Positions 1 through 12,547 of a stretch of DNA of 64,000 bases are shown here, piece by piece; the stretch's first letter is position 1; each line of letters starts with the position of its first letter. The DNA is from Bradysia coprophila. Its lineage: Eukaryota; Arthropoda; Insecta; Diptera; Sciaridae. A program made the translations under genes and the position numbers. The notes under the pieces were generated by a model. It searched no databases and had not been told where the DNA came from. It saw only the letters and a list, made by a program, of their open reading frames with translations. The stretch covers positions 62,001 through 126,000 of the forward strand of contig NW_023503408.1 of NCBI RefSeq assembly GCF_014529535.1, given 5' to 3'.

Positions 1-707
1 TTTGCCATCATTCTATTCGGCATTCAATTATCTCTCAAATGAAACAAAAACTAGCAAAATCGGATGAGATTTACTCGATTTATGTGCAAAAAACACTTAG
101 GGCCGAGTAGCGGCCTTAGTCCAAGGGCCCAAATTTGAAACTTTTTTCGCCACGTTCTTTTCGGTATTCAATTACCTTCCATAAAAAACTAAATCTGGCA
201 AAATCGGATGAGATTTACTCGATTTATGTGGAAAAAACACTTAGGGCCGAGTAACGACCTTTGAGCCCTCCCAACAAGCTCGCGTTGCATCCTACACAAA
301 AACAATGTTCAGCAACTTTGTTCTACTCGTCAATACCTTTCATTTGATATATCACAAGCAGCTATTACGTGCGTATTTCGGTAGATATCGTCGAAAGACT
401 GAAAAACACCTATAGGGCCCTAGCTCTGGAAGGGCCGACCCTACCATGCCCATTTTCGAACTTGACCTTACTTTTGTCGATACCAATCGGGGAAAAAAAG
501 AATTTTGAAAAAAGGTTGTGATTTGCTCAAGCTAGAGGGGTCACGGACGGACGGACGGACGGACGGACGGACATTTTTTTTATTGCGGATTCGTCATCTA
601 TGAACATAACCAAAAGCTTTGCCCTTACTGTCTGCTTCCAATTCGACGTGTTACAAACGGCATATTAATCTTATAAGCCCCCAGTACTTCGTACGGGGCT
701 AAAAATG
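1..707 (-). repeat. AGCCCCGTACGAAGTAC-family interspersed repeat
   Basis: Noncoding repeat, cut by the window start. Its right end reads GTACTTCGTACGGGGCT, the inverse of the left ends at 26512, 45960, 47093 and 56634. It carries tandem units of about 146 bp (core ACTCGATTTATGTG then GGCCGAGTAGCGGCC) and a (GGAC)n stretch at 544-571. The same blocks in the same order recur at 48500-49434. Short open frames across it are not coding. No transposase is visible, so its class is unknown. Confidence 0.8.
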
Positions 708-900
708 ATCACTTTCAGTAAATTTGACTTACATTTTGGTAACAGACGCATTAGAGGGTTGTAGACGTATTAGGGTTCCGGGCGTATTACGGCTACGGAC
801 GTATTATGGTTACGGACGAAATAGGATTACGGGTCGTACGGGGCTAAGTCGCAGCAAACGCTCCAACTGTTCTGATGCCTTGTTTTTCCTGAAAGGCAGT
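708..900 (+). repeat. Outer end module of the same repeat family
   Basis: This module follows the repeat and consists of degenerate 14-16 bp tandem units around GACGTATTAGGGTTAC, ending in a TCGCAGCAAACGCTCC-like block. It recurs at 49675-49862, inverted at 26630-26790, and in decayed form at 51960-52190 and 57311-57430. No protein is encoded. Confidence 0.7.
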
Positions 901-2180
901 GAAAAATTATGAATTTTCAATCCGACATAAATTTTAGAGAAATTAGCATTATTCGGAGTATTCTTTAGAGGTATTTTCGACAATATCTTCGGAACCATAT
1001 TGTGGATTTCGAGCTCAAAACATTACTTTTTACTAACTTTCAGGGAAAAATAAAATTTCATCAAAATCGGTTCTTCAGGTTCATACAAATATCTTTAAAA
1101 AAAAATTGTAAAAGAGACGGTCTTTTCAGTTTTTTGACAATATCTTCCAAGCCATACGGCCGAATGACTTCTTTCGGACTCAAAATTCATAACTTTTTAC
1201 TTCGTTTCAAGGAAAAAAAAAGTTAATCAAAATCGGTTCAGTAGTTTCTGAGATATCGGAGATATGCCCATTAGTGATGTTGCCCTTGAAATGAAGATCA
1301 GCTCAAAACTCCATTCTGAATTAGTTCACGAGGTTATTCCTTCTTTTTTGCCACTTTACATGATGTAACGAAAGGACTACAGTTCTAAATATTTCATTTT
1401 AGACTTTTTGTAGCTCTTTTAAATTGATTTCGTCACACGACTAAAGTTTTTTTTTAAATTATACCTTTAAAACTGAAATAAATGAAATGAAATGACCATT
1501 CATGTTTCCTGGCAAAATAATTTCCATTTGTAAATGTTCGAATATGCGAACCGAAATTTTCACTTTTAACTCATGTACTCATGCGCTTGTCAAAATGAAC
1601 CACGTGCGTACTGTGCTTTCCGAGATTATACAATGTGTAAAGTTCATTCGCAAACTCTCTATATAGGTTTGTGACAGATTACAAGTGCCGCAGGCAAAAT
1701 TTTTTAAAATTTCAGTTTGAAACTGTGGCAACAAGTGAATCCACTCAAAAAGATGTCTCAAGATATATTTTAATTTAAGATCGGTCAAATATGCTTTGCT
1801 TTTTATACATTTTTGCTTAAATACTGGGATTTCTTGTCAATAAATTCATTCAATCTTATGGACTCAAACTACAAACAATTATCTTGTTTTAATAAATAGT
1901 TTCCCAAAAAACTAATAACCAATTTCTCTTCATACAATAATTGTCCATTCAGTGACTGAACTCAGCAACTTTTTCCAGCGCCATGGGCACGGTACCGAAT
2001 TTCCCATAGGGTAATCCGCCACTGACTACGTCACAGCTCATATCGTGTGACACACGAAAGCTGATCAATTGTCGAACTTTCTTCAACACACACATCCTAA
2101 CATGTAACGCTGTCGTTGTCCGTGTAAAAGACAGTAACGGCGTAGTATTTGAAAGAACGGTTCAAAATTAGGTTTGAAAA
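901..2180. other. No gene recognised
   Basis: AT-rich sequence without a convincing coding frame. Two similar phrases around CAAAATCGGTTC (about 1063-1075 and 1229-1242) suggest decayed repeat DNA related to the subrepeat modules seen elsewhere in the window. Confidence 0.5.
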
Positions 2181-2185
2181 GAAGA

Positions 2186-2262
2186 TGTCCACAGTAGCTA
2201 AATGGTTAGATCATCAGCCCGGCAAGTTGAAGATTGTGGATTCGGTCCACACCCGTGAACCA
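2186..2262 (+). other. tRNA-like sequence (A box and B box)
   Basis: A pol III A-box-like stretch TAGCTAAATGGTTAGA (2195-2210) and a B-box-like GGATTCGGTCC (2238-2248) are spaced as in a tRNA, with a CCCGGCAA loop-like segment between them. It resembles the minus-strand sequence at 45117-45191, including the leading ATGTCCACAG. The acceptor pairing is poor, so this is better read as a tRNA-derived repeat or pseudo-tRNA than a working tRNA gene. The 390 bases from here to the next gene show nothing else I can name. Confidence 0.4.
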
Positions 2263-2655
2263 AATTTTTCTTTTCAAATTTAATTTCATTCCAATACGGT
2301 TTACGATTTCTGATAATTATCATTTATAGCCGTAGGCGCTATCAGTAAGAATTTCGCTATATTTCGCTGTATATTAAGACGGTTCTTATAAAAGTCGGAC
2401 GGAGAAACGGCAATCCTTCTTTGTTGCGGAGGAGTTCGGAAATAAAAGTGAAAGCTTGATTAATTTTTGCAGGCAGCCGTAAAACAAACGAAAATTCCGA
2501 TGCAGTCGATTGTGGAACGTAAAAAAACTCTGGCTAGACGACGCCTTAGCAACGGTAAATTTTTCCGGACGAATCAAAAGAAAAATTTTCTCCTAATATA
2601 TCGGCTTAAATAATCGTTCCATCTGTTAGTTTTACGTCTGTTTGACTCTATCAAA

Positions 2656-5600
2656 ATGAATCAACCATTTGGGAATACCGTAATTGACGAAGCCTATCAT
2701 TTGGTGAAAGAAGGTGAAGCTAGAATTGTGTTTGATGATGACTTTCCACATGCTGTTCTGGTGGTTGGAAAAACTGGCGTCGGGTATGATTAACCAATAT
2801 TTTTAGCTCTGCAATAAAAGATAAAACATTCGAAATTTCAGGAAATCGACGTGTGTGGTCTTTGTTTCGTCGGATTATTCTCATATGTATGCAGAAAAAT
2901 ATCCACCCAAGATTGGACAGTTGGTGATCTTAGACGAAGACGGCAAAATTAGCAAGCCTGGTAACACACACGCTTCTTACAAAATCATACACATTCAATT
3001 GACTGTAGAATTTAGAAAAATTTACGTGTTTCCCATATATATCGCGTTGTTCTATTCAGCTGATCCCATTTGTATTCTTAAAATTTTGCTAAAGTATTAT
3101 AATATCCATAAGTATCGCCGAAGTCAAATCGTCAAATGCGTTTCTCACACTTCGGCCTTTTTTTCTTAGCGTCGTTTCTTCACACTTTCGCGATTTTTCT
3201 CGGCGTTTCTTCACACTCTGGCGATTTTTCTTGTCTGGAGGTGTGTGGTGTGAGGAAACGCCAAGAAAAATCGTAAAAGTGTGAAGAACGATTTTTTATT
3301 TTTTTGCGATTCTTCACGGGAATAGTATAATGTTATCAATCAAAACTGTCCTTATTTCAGGCCAATCAATGGAGTCGAAAACACTGTATCCGGAATTGTT
3401 CATTAACACGACAAGGGACACGGCGTATTATGATTTACCCGGCTTTAAAGAAAATCGTGGCACTGCAATAGCAATTGCAACTTCCTACCTGACAAGATTG
3501 GTCTTTGAACGGTGTTCCAAAATCAAAGTTTTACTTTGTGTCGATTATAATTCTGCTGTAGGAATGGATCGAGACGGTTTCATTGACGCACTTTGTAATT
3601 TGGGTGAGCTCATCAAAGACACGTCAAAGTTCAAAGAAGCATTTGCTATGGTATCAACCAAGACACCCAACAATAGCGATGAAGACGGTAACATCGTTTC
3701 AGATGAAGATGTTGTTGGTGGTATTGTGCATATCCTTGAAAACGACGTTAGACATTTCTTGAAAATTCGCTTAGAAGTCGAAACAAATCCAGAGACAATT
3801 AAAGTTCTGCAAAATGCACAATTCATAGTGGAAGCCCTGCTAACAGAAAAATCAGGAAAATTTACACGCATAGGACTTCTTCGAAATCCACAAAAAGAAG
3901 GACCGTTGGTGTCAGGCTCACCACTCATGATTGCAACAAGACCAACCATTATTAACGCTGTTAACGACTCATCATACGTTCCGGTGTCTCGAACAGATCT
4001 CGGTTACACACTTGCAGAATCAACACAGCTCGAGATATTGAAGCTGGCGAAAGAAATTGACGACCAAATTGAATATGAATTGAACAAAATAGCTGCGGAC
4101 ATTGAAACTACAATTTCGGCGAATGTCAAAGCATCTGTTGATTGGAAATTGCTTAAAGATTATCTAAATACTTTGCAAGAAAATGTCCAAGCAATTTCGG
4201 AGGCCATGAAATCTTTGAATAGGATTGATAAAGAAGTTGTTGAATATTTACGAGAACGGCTTGCTAAAGCCAATGTAAGCGTACATGTCGACGAACTGAG
4301 CAAGCACGTTGACTACATGATTTTTCTGGAAAACATGCTTGAACGAGATAATATTCAACACGTACCGAAACTGGCATTCGAAAATATTGCTAAGCTATCC
4401 AGCGGAGTTCATGCTTGGTTTGTTTTGATGTTTCGAGTTTATGATGCTTTGAGTCAGTACAAGATACAACAAAGTCCAGAGCTATACAATGTGGCTGACA
4501 TCAATGATTGGGAAAAGCCTAATTCGCCTCAAGATCTTAAAATCACATCAGCAAATATTGACCAATTTTTGGAGAATCTCAATTTGGACAAGACATCACT
4601 TGGAAGTCTACGCATGGACGAAGAGCGTATGAATGAAATCAATTCAGTCGTACGTCTTTGTTTGCAGCAGTCAATTTCGTCAACTTACGAAGAAGGCGTA
4701 CTAGAAATTAGTGCACCATTTCTCACCATGAAACGTATAAGAGAATTATACGAGAAGAAACCGGAAGCTAAAGTACTTTCAGTTTCATGTACTTGTGGTG
4801 TGTTCATTGATGAGGAGTTGAAAGCACCGGGACTGCATCTTCTACTGTTATCACCAACATGGAACATTACTGGCAATTACAAAATTGATCTTAGTGGAGA
4901 CAAAGGAGAGTCTTATCCTGGTCCAGCCAAAACTGGTATAATGGAAACTGAAGGAGAGCCTGGCTCACCAGGAAAACCTGGTCAACCTGCTGGTCATTTC
5001 GTTGGCATAGCGAATACAGTTGTTGGTGGGGAGAAATTAGAACTTTACGCAAATGGTGGAGATGGTGGAAACGGACAATCTGGTGGTAAAGGTGGTCCCG
5101 GAAGAGCAGGTCGCGATCCCAGTCGTCCTACTGATTATAGAAAGAAGCCAAGTACACGCTACCATCTAGATGACTACAAAACAACGTTCCTATGGCCTAT
5201 TCCATTGACATTCAGAAAAGAAGAATGGTATACCATTTTCGGAGACGAAAAAGCAACGAATGGAAGTCGTGGTGGAGGTGGTGGAACTAGTGGTTTTCCC
5301 AACACTGCTGGTACAATCACATTGGATTTCTTTGGTCAGCCAAGCGGATATCCGAAACTGTGCCGCACAGATGGAAAAAGCGGAAGTATTGGAAGCGGTG
5401 GACGAGGAGGAGATTCCAATGCACACGCAAGTGACAAGAAAGCTTATCGCCGGTTTACATACATGATGAGTGAGGACGCAAAAATAGAGGGAGAATGGAA
5501 CGATGACGGCTGGCATGGTACAGGGTACTCAGATCCAGGTAAAAAATGGGTTATTGTGGAGAATTAACTTACCATTTGGCGCTACATATAAAATGACACA

Positions 5601-8600
5601 TTTGTTTTAGGTGACAGTGGAGACGATGGTGTGAATGCTAAAGATCAGAAAAATCCAGACAATCAAATGCCTGTTAGTGAATTAACACCGCAGCTTAACA
5701 ATTACAAAGAACTCCTTCTTATGCTCTCAATCGAAAATCCGTTGCGTCGAAATGATCTGCTGCATTTTTTCCAACATATTAACGATTCCCCACAAATGCA
5801 AAATTGTTTGTACAACACATACGGTTTTCTACATGAGCTGACAACGTTAGAAGCTCAATTCTACAAATTGTATCAACATCTAAACTCATCAAAGTACTAC
5901 AACTCTTTGTTGCAACGAATCGATGCATACGGAGCAGCAGATCGTTTGTATGGAGCAAATGTTGAAAGACTTGCACTATCAACCGTTTACACGGCATGTT
6001 TGAGCAAAATATGTGCATTGGATTTTCAATATAAGTCGAGGAGTCTCATAGTCGATTTGGAGACATTTATGACTCAGAGCTTGAAAAAAATTGACGCCAT
6101 CGTAGTAGATCACAGAAAACTAACAGCCATTAAGATTCGAGATGAATATATAAAAGAGATTGAGCTCAAAGTACAGGAGGGGCTCGACTTGATGAAGAAC
6201 AAAGTGGAACCAGCGATTAAAAAGGCTACGGGTAATATGAACAATGCTCTGGAAAAGCTAGTAGATGAAATTGTAGACTTAATCGAAGAAGGTGAAGAGA
6301 GTCTACAAGAGCTGATTGAAGCAAGAGACAAAATGCGTCAAAATTTGGTTGCCAGAGTATTTCTTGGTATATTCGATTTTGTTGGAAAAGTAAGTTTCTC
6401 TTCATTAAGTTGGTAAATTCAAACCCCAATGATCCAAACTAAGTTTTTCTCAGTAAATTTCACTTAAGGCATGTAAACATTTCAATAGTAAGCCGCTTTA
6501 ACCTGGTCCTAACCTAATTGCAAGAATGCAAAAATTAAAATGTCGAGATTTGTTCCCTGATTCGTTTTTAGTAACTTTGGCTATTTTCAGGCATGTGGAT
6601 TTCTTGGACCCGTTGGACAAGGAGTTGGAGCTGTAATTTCTGGTGGTGTTGCAATAGGAGGTTCATTCGTTGTGGATCCAGACGTCGATTATGGGCATCA
6701 GGTTCTATTACCACCGGGCGTCATTGATGGACTTGAAAAATTGACAGAGGTGCTGCTCCAAATTCGAATGGCTAAAATTGGAGAACTTGCCGCTCAGTTA
6801 GAAGTTTGTCAAAATGGTCTGAACGATAATCCAAGTGAAAAAGCTGATCTCAAAGAAATTGAGAACAAAACTCTCGAATTGCTTCCAAAACTTGAAGAAG
6901 AACAGAATAATGAAATACGAGCAGATGATGTTGAAGGTCTTCAAAAATCCACTCAAACAATAACGCAACTTGAAAAGGAGCTTCAAGACGAAGTTAAAAA
7001 GAAGAAAAAAGCGCTAGAAGAAGAAATTGCTGGGGGAGACAAGAAGAAAGAAAAAGCGTTGGCGGTTATAAAGAATATGAAAACCGGAATCACTCTTGTT
7101 CAGTCAAGTATTGGTTTGTACAATAAAGTTAAAGGTGATAAGAAGAAAGTTGATGCCATGACTGGGGCAATAGAAGATTTGGAGGAACAAATTGAGTCGC
7201 TTATGCTTTATCAGGAAGCTGTTTATAGTATTCTATTTCCGGTTGTACGAGAAATTCAAAAGAATGTGGAAGCAGTACAAGATAGCTTGCCCACACAGTC
7301 TCAAGTAAGTAGAAAAATATTTTTTTTTATCAGCAAAATTATCGATGACAAAACATTTATTTGGTTCGCTTGACCTCCCAATCTAGTAAATATTTTACAA
7401 TTAAATCTGATCGGTCATACCTCATCGAATGTTACGCGTTTCCGAGGTGTCGTTGGTACGGTGACTTGTGTGTTGAGCGATGTATTGTTGGCATCGTATT
7501 CTTTATTAATCATTCGTCGAACTTGATTGCAGAAATTTCAAATTCGGATGGTCGCGTCGTTTGCTGTCGTGTTGTTGTCGCTTCGCTTCCTGATCCATAA
7601 TCGATGGATTTGTTTTAGTCGCATATTTGTTGACTGAATTCGAGAAGTTAGTGTCGCAGAAATCCAGTACTAGATCGAACGTTCTAGCAGTACTGGCATT
7701 ATCATCCATACCAGTGCCGCTAAAATATCCTTTTGTCGTTTTCGTTTCGCCAATCTGACTTTAATTCGCATCGATAGATTTGGAGTAAAACCGGCTTCAA
7801 ACACGTTTTGAACGTAAAAAAACATGAAAAACGTCTACTTCAACAGCAGTTAGGGGCCGTTCATAAATGACGTCCCCGGTTAGGGGAAGGGGGTAGTATG
7901 CTAAAACCGGACGGTGTTGGACGAGAGGGGGGAGGGGGTCATAATTTACGTACATCTTACAAAAAACAATTTGATTCCAACAACAAAAAACGATTTACTG
8001 ACATATCTCTGTGTTATCGATAACGAGATAGATTCAGATGTAAATGGATTATTGCACAAGAAAATATGAAACGCAATGAAGTACAAAATCTAATTTGAAA
8101 TTTATTTCCGTATTCAGTTCAGATCTAAGGAAGTAAGTAGCTAAATGTTGTTTCAGGAAATTTGTGTTTTGTCTTCTGTCTAGGATGTTAAATCCGTGTC
8201 ACGAATCTTTTTGGATCTGATGTTCTACAGAACTCATGACTCATGAGTGGACACCATAGATCTGTACACTAAATTGTACAAAGCTTATTGTATTGAACAT
8301 CCTAGCAAAATTAGTGAATGTTTTTTTTTAAATAAATTTTGTAAATTTATTTTCGCTGTTTTAAAGAGGGAGTTGTGAAACTGGAACCTTCAACTACTTA
8401 TGAAGGGCAATTTCCTTTTCGGTGGCTTTGCTTGGGCATATAACACTTCTTCTACTTTCCAACTGGCTTTAGTTGTGGTACCCCATTGGGGCGCCATTGT
8501 CGTATCCTCGTCCCGTGGATAAGATAGATTCTTACGCATACGAAACAAAATACGATATTTTGTGTTTGACACAAATAACCAATTTATTTAACAGATTTAT

Positions 8601-11600
8601 ACAATACACTAGTCAAAACGCGGAATCACTTATTCGGCCTGTTCTTTCAATGTTCAAAACTTATTTTGTTCAACAAGAAATATCCACTGGTCAACTCTTT
8701 TCCTACTTTCTCAACTTATTCATTCGACTATCAACCCAGAACTGTTTCAAGACCGAACCTTTTCACTCGACAGACAATATACTTCTCTACTTTACATACT
8801 TTTTCGATCAACCTTTCGGTACGAGAGCCTAATATTTGGGAATTAATTCTCTAAATTCCCAAAATTCCCAAAAATTCCCAAAAAAAAACAACAAATACTT
8901 CAGAATATAATATGTTCAGTAAATTGAGCTTAAGCGGCATATCGCCAAAAATGGAGGTGATGGTGATAGGGGAACAAGTGGTCTCCGATTTTAGGGAGTG
9001 ATAGATTCGTCTTCAATTCTAGAGAATCGTATCTTTCATTTTTTTCGAACATTTTTTTAAATTTTCGGTTAAGTGTTCAAAGGTGCAAGCATGTCAGAGG
9101 GTACCGGAAACCTTTTTGCGGCTATAACTCAAAAATAATTATTTTAAGAGCAGTCTACACTCCGACCTTCTATGAAAAACATTTATTAGAATATTTTTTG
9201 AAAAAAGTGGTGCCACAACATATAAAGTTTCGATAGCCACCAGAATAAACCGCGAGCCTTTTTTAATAAAAGTTTAGTTTTGTTATAAAAATTTTTTATA
9301 TTTTTTTTATAGAAATTAATTTAAAAAATCACTGCCATGATGAACTCACGTACGGAAACTCTAAAGAATCGAAATGTGATATTAGGTATCTGTCAGCTGA
9401 TAGGAATATTTTGTTTGTTAGTGTTGGTTTTTTGGTTATCTCGGTGATCACAATTAAAACAAACTGTCAACAAAATAAAACATCCCAATTTGTTAAGTCA
9501 CGAAATAGTTTTTTTTTCAAGCGCGAGATTTTTTGAAAATTGGAGCGGCTTTTTAAACTGGAATTAAGAATTTCAAATTCCACTTTTCCAATATCAATAT
9601 ACATTTTCAGTGTGTTTTTGATGTGTTCATTGAAATAAAAATAATATGGACTAAGGCTCGCGGTTTATTGTCAAAATTGATGCAGTCTACGCCGAGAAAT
9701 CTCAAAAGTCCAAAAAATATCACAAAAACACAAATTTTAGGAGTTTTGATTTTTTTCTCAGTACACTACATCAATCTGGACAATTCCAGTGGTTATCGAA
9801 ACCTTATATGTTCTGGCACCAAACGATGAGGCCACTTTTTTCAAAAATAATTCGAATAAAAAGTTATCATCAAAAATGTATTTCATAGGGGGTCGGAGTG
9901 TAGATTGCTCTTAAATTATTGTAGTGTTGTACTAATGTCGGCTTTGGAGAGACCTACAAGTAGAGTATACGCCCTGGCTGGTGCGTGTACATCGACGAGA
10001 ATTATATCCTTCAGAGCATAATATTTGGGAACCAATTCTCAAAATTTCACTAAAATTCCAAAAAAAATCCCTTTTTTTCGCTTGTTCATAGTTTTTAATG
10101 GTTTTTGAACTTTTCCTGATCTTTTACGAGCATTAAATTATAAAAATGCAAAGAAAAGAAATTTTTTGGGAATTTTTGAGAATTAATTACCAAAATTCCC
10201 AAAAATTCCCTAAATTCCCAAAAATTCCCTAAAATTCCCTAAATTCCCAAAAATTCTCAAAAACGATTCCCAAATATTAGGCTCTGGGTACGATCGACAT
10301 TCCATAATTTGCATATTTTCGTATCATCAGCAATTTGATGTGAGTGCATTTGCACTTCACATCCGTCCAACCTCGATATCGATTTCGTGGACGCTTGCAT
10401 ATATTTCCCACGACATACGATTCCGAACATTTCAATGTCGCGGAATGTCGCTGATCTAGCAACTTGCGGAATGTATTTTCAGTCATTCGGCATGAGGGGT
10501 ACCACATAGTTATGTCGTACTAAGAGCCTTACTTTGAGACATAAACACTTCTATTGGGGCTTGTTGCCCGCCGAACAGTTGTATTTATTCTGAATATTTT
10601 ATGAGAACAACATCGTATTTATACCCATTTGCAAGGGTAATTTGATTTGTTTCATTTTAATTGCATACTTGGATTATGCCTTTTCGTAGAGTGAAAACAC
10701 TCGTCATATGAGTCGTTCGAGATTCAACAGGGGGTGTACGAAAACGGACGTCATTTCATAGGGGGGTAACTGAAACAGATGGAATTGGACGGAAGGGTAC
10801 GGGGGGGTTTAAAATCAACCAAAAGTATTGGACGTCATTTATGAACGGCCCCTTATTTCGCAATCTAGCCATTTCCCATTGGTGTCACCATACAAAAAAA
10901 ATGTTTAGTTTGTGTCCATAAACAATATTTAATGAACAGATTGTACATACGAGGAGATTTATTTCCGCCACTTTCACATACCTCGTAAAAATGTATGGAA
11001 ATCGATGAGACGCACATTATTTTTTACATTATTTCGAAAAGTGCCCGCTGCGCTACTCTACTGTTCGAACAAAAGTTGTTTGTTGTGACAAAAAAATGTG
11101 AAATACGAAGAAAAATTAAATTTTGTGATTAAATTAGGTTCAGGCACACCGTGATGCCCATCAAGGGGATAAAGTGAAATTAATTTTACGTTTTTTATGT
11201 TTTAGATTGCACTCGATGTTACCAAATGGAAAGTACAGACAGCGCTAAGAGACGTTCAAAATTTACTGAACCATAGCATGGATGGTTTTAAGTCTGTAGA
11301 GGACCTCAATGCCTGTTTCGAACAGCTAAACGAAGCATTTTCACTTCAAATTAATATATTTGATCGCCTTGAGAATCTACGGAGTCAACAAGCTCTCGGA
11401 GACTACATGTACAACATTGGAAATGCAGAAAAGTACTTGAACCTACTCAAAGGAACTATATATGAGAAGCTTGTCTTGCAACTGAACGTGACAATTTTAT
11501 CAAATTTGGTTCTTCTCGAGTTTGACAACGCAATGCATGTGTTTAAACAATGGATTTTCCCGTTTGCTGAATGTCATTTCGCAAAATTTTTCCTTCCCAA

Positions 11601-12339
11601 TAGTCTGAAGCCAACTATTGACAAACAATCGTTACAAGAACTTGTTGTATCTGCAAATACACAGTTAAAAGCAGCAATTGCCACCATCAAAACGTACTGG
11701 TCAACTGTAACTGGTCACGACAAATTTTTTTTCGAAGGCAAGTTTTATAGCAACGAAAAGATAGGCGGACCATTTTACGAGTGGACCAATAGCAGTCATC
11801 TCACAACAATACAGAAGTTGTTTCGTAAAGAATCTGTAACGTTGTTAGCAGACGTTCGTAACAGCTCAACTTATGTACGCGTTCGCGAAGCTATTAAATT
11901 CAGCGTAATTTACATAAAATTCAACTTGGCTAATGCAAATGAGGAGAGATTGGCGAAATTCAACGATGCTCTCGAATATTTTATGGTTCATCTAGAACAT
12001 TCTGGAAACAGTTACTATGGTTTTGGAGGGAATTATTATGTTATACCAGGTGACAAAGTTACGCTCAGCTACAGCTTGAAAGGTTCTCTTGAAGGTGATC
12101 CAGACATTCAATCTGTTAGCAGAGGCAAAATTATGACTGGCGATTTATTGCTAAGCCCATATGCACTTTGGTCAGTTAAATTGTTAGCAGATCGAGATGA
12201 AGCTTGGACTAAAATAGCTGAGTTTGTGGGTGACATTTCAATAGAATTAGCTGGTCACGGCAAATACGTTTGGGATTTCGACAATGGATTGACAAAGTTG
12301 AAGTTGGATCCTGCCCAATATTATACGATTCTAACCTAA
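2656..12339 (+). CDS. Large P-loop GTPase-like / glycine-rich / coiled-coil protein (six exons)
   Basis: Exons 2656-2783, 2842-2960, 3361-5538, 5611-6389, 6591-7304 and 11206-12339 join in frame with GT-AG introns to give about 1683 residues. The ATG is the first in exon 1 and opens directly into the domain. GKTGVGKST (38-46) is split by intron 1 and is a clear Walker A/G1 loop. DLPG (107-110) fits a G3 DxxG motif, so the N-terminus resembles an AIG1- or septin-like GTPase; G4 is not clear. Collagen-like Gly-rich stretches lie at about 595-672 and 716-770. Charged coiled coils at about 966-1055 and 1105-1306 flank a Gly-rich hydrophobic segment (about 1056-1093). The C-terminal 375 residues are not recognised. 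No signal peptide is seen, so a cytosolic start is likely. Nucleotide binding is well supported; membrane action through the hydrophobic segment is inference. The fifth intron (3.9 kb) is filled with mobile elements. Confidence 0.85.
3178..3287. repeat. Inverted repeat inside intron 2 of the GTPase-like gene
   Basis: Two imperfect arms of about 39 bp (3178-3216 and 3249-3287), both containing CGATTTTTCT and GGCGTTTC blocks in opposite orientation, would fold into a hairpin in the pre-mRNA. A similar CTTCACTTTTGTCG hairpin lies at 35957-36010, so this is likely a small dispersed element. Confidence 0.6.
8824..10286. mobile_element. Nested element with AGAGCCTAATATTTGGGAA ends
   Basis: The left end (8824) and right end (to 10285) are inverted copies of AGAGCCTAATATTTGGGAA. 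Both are followed inward by many short ATTCCCAAAA-type subterminal repeats (8855-8885 and 10180-10270). The hexamer GGTACG flanks both sides and is probably part of the target duplication. Subterminal repeats and a CAGAGC-type end are hAT-like, but the duplication length is ambiguous. A third copy of the end starts at 10012 (CAGAGCATAATATTTGGGAA), so 10012-10286 could be a separate 275-bp MITE. Confidence 0.6.
9145..9913. mobile_element. 769-bp foldback MITE within the nested element
   Basis: The terminal inverted repeats start TAAGAGCAGTCTACACTCCG on the left and TAAGAGCAATCTACACTCCG on the right, differing at one position in the first 23. Pairing continues inward with many mismatches (AAAAAAGTGG/CCACTTTTTT). 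No protein is encoded and no clear target duplication was found. Confidence 0.65.
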
Positions 12340-12547
12340 ATAATCAAAAAAGATGGTAAATTTTTTTAATTAAAGAGTGAATTTTGGAATGTTTTTTTCG
12401 ATTGTAAGTTGCACACACCTGTTACTCACTATTTTCCATTAAGAATCTGTTCCGAGTGACAACTTCTGTCGTTCCGAAACAAAAGCAATAAAAACTTGTT
12501 GTCACCACCGTATAATCTGTCAATGGTAACGCTGCCGAAAAACAATG

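Larger units (their letters stand above)
7853..10852. mobile_element. 3.0-kb inverted-repeat DNA element with TTA target duplications
   Basis: The ends carry a perfect 23-bp terminal inverted repeat starting GGGGCCGTTCATAAATGACG (7853-7875 and 10830-10852). Each end is flanked by TTA (7850-7852 and 10853-10855). A 3-bp TTA duplication fits PIF/Harbinger-type elements; that class call is inference because no transposase is recognisable. The interior is largely made of other nested inverted-repeat elements. It lies wholly within intron 5 of the GTPase-like gene. The rest of that intron (7305-7849 and 10856-11205) shows nothing I recognise. Confidence 0.75.
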
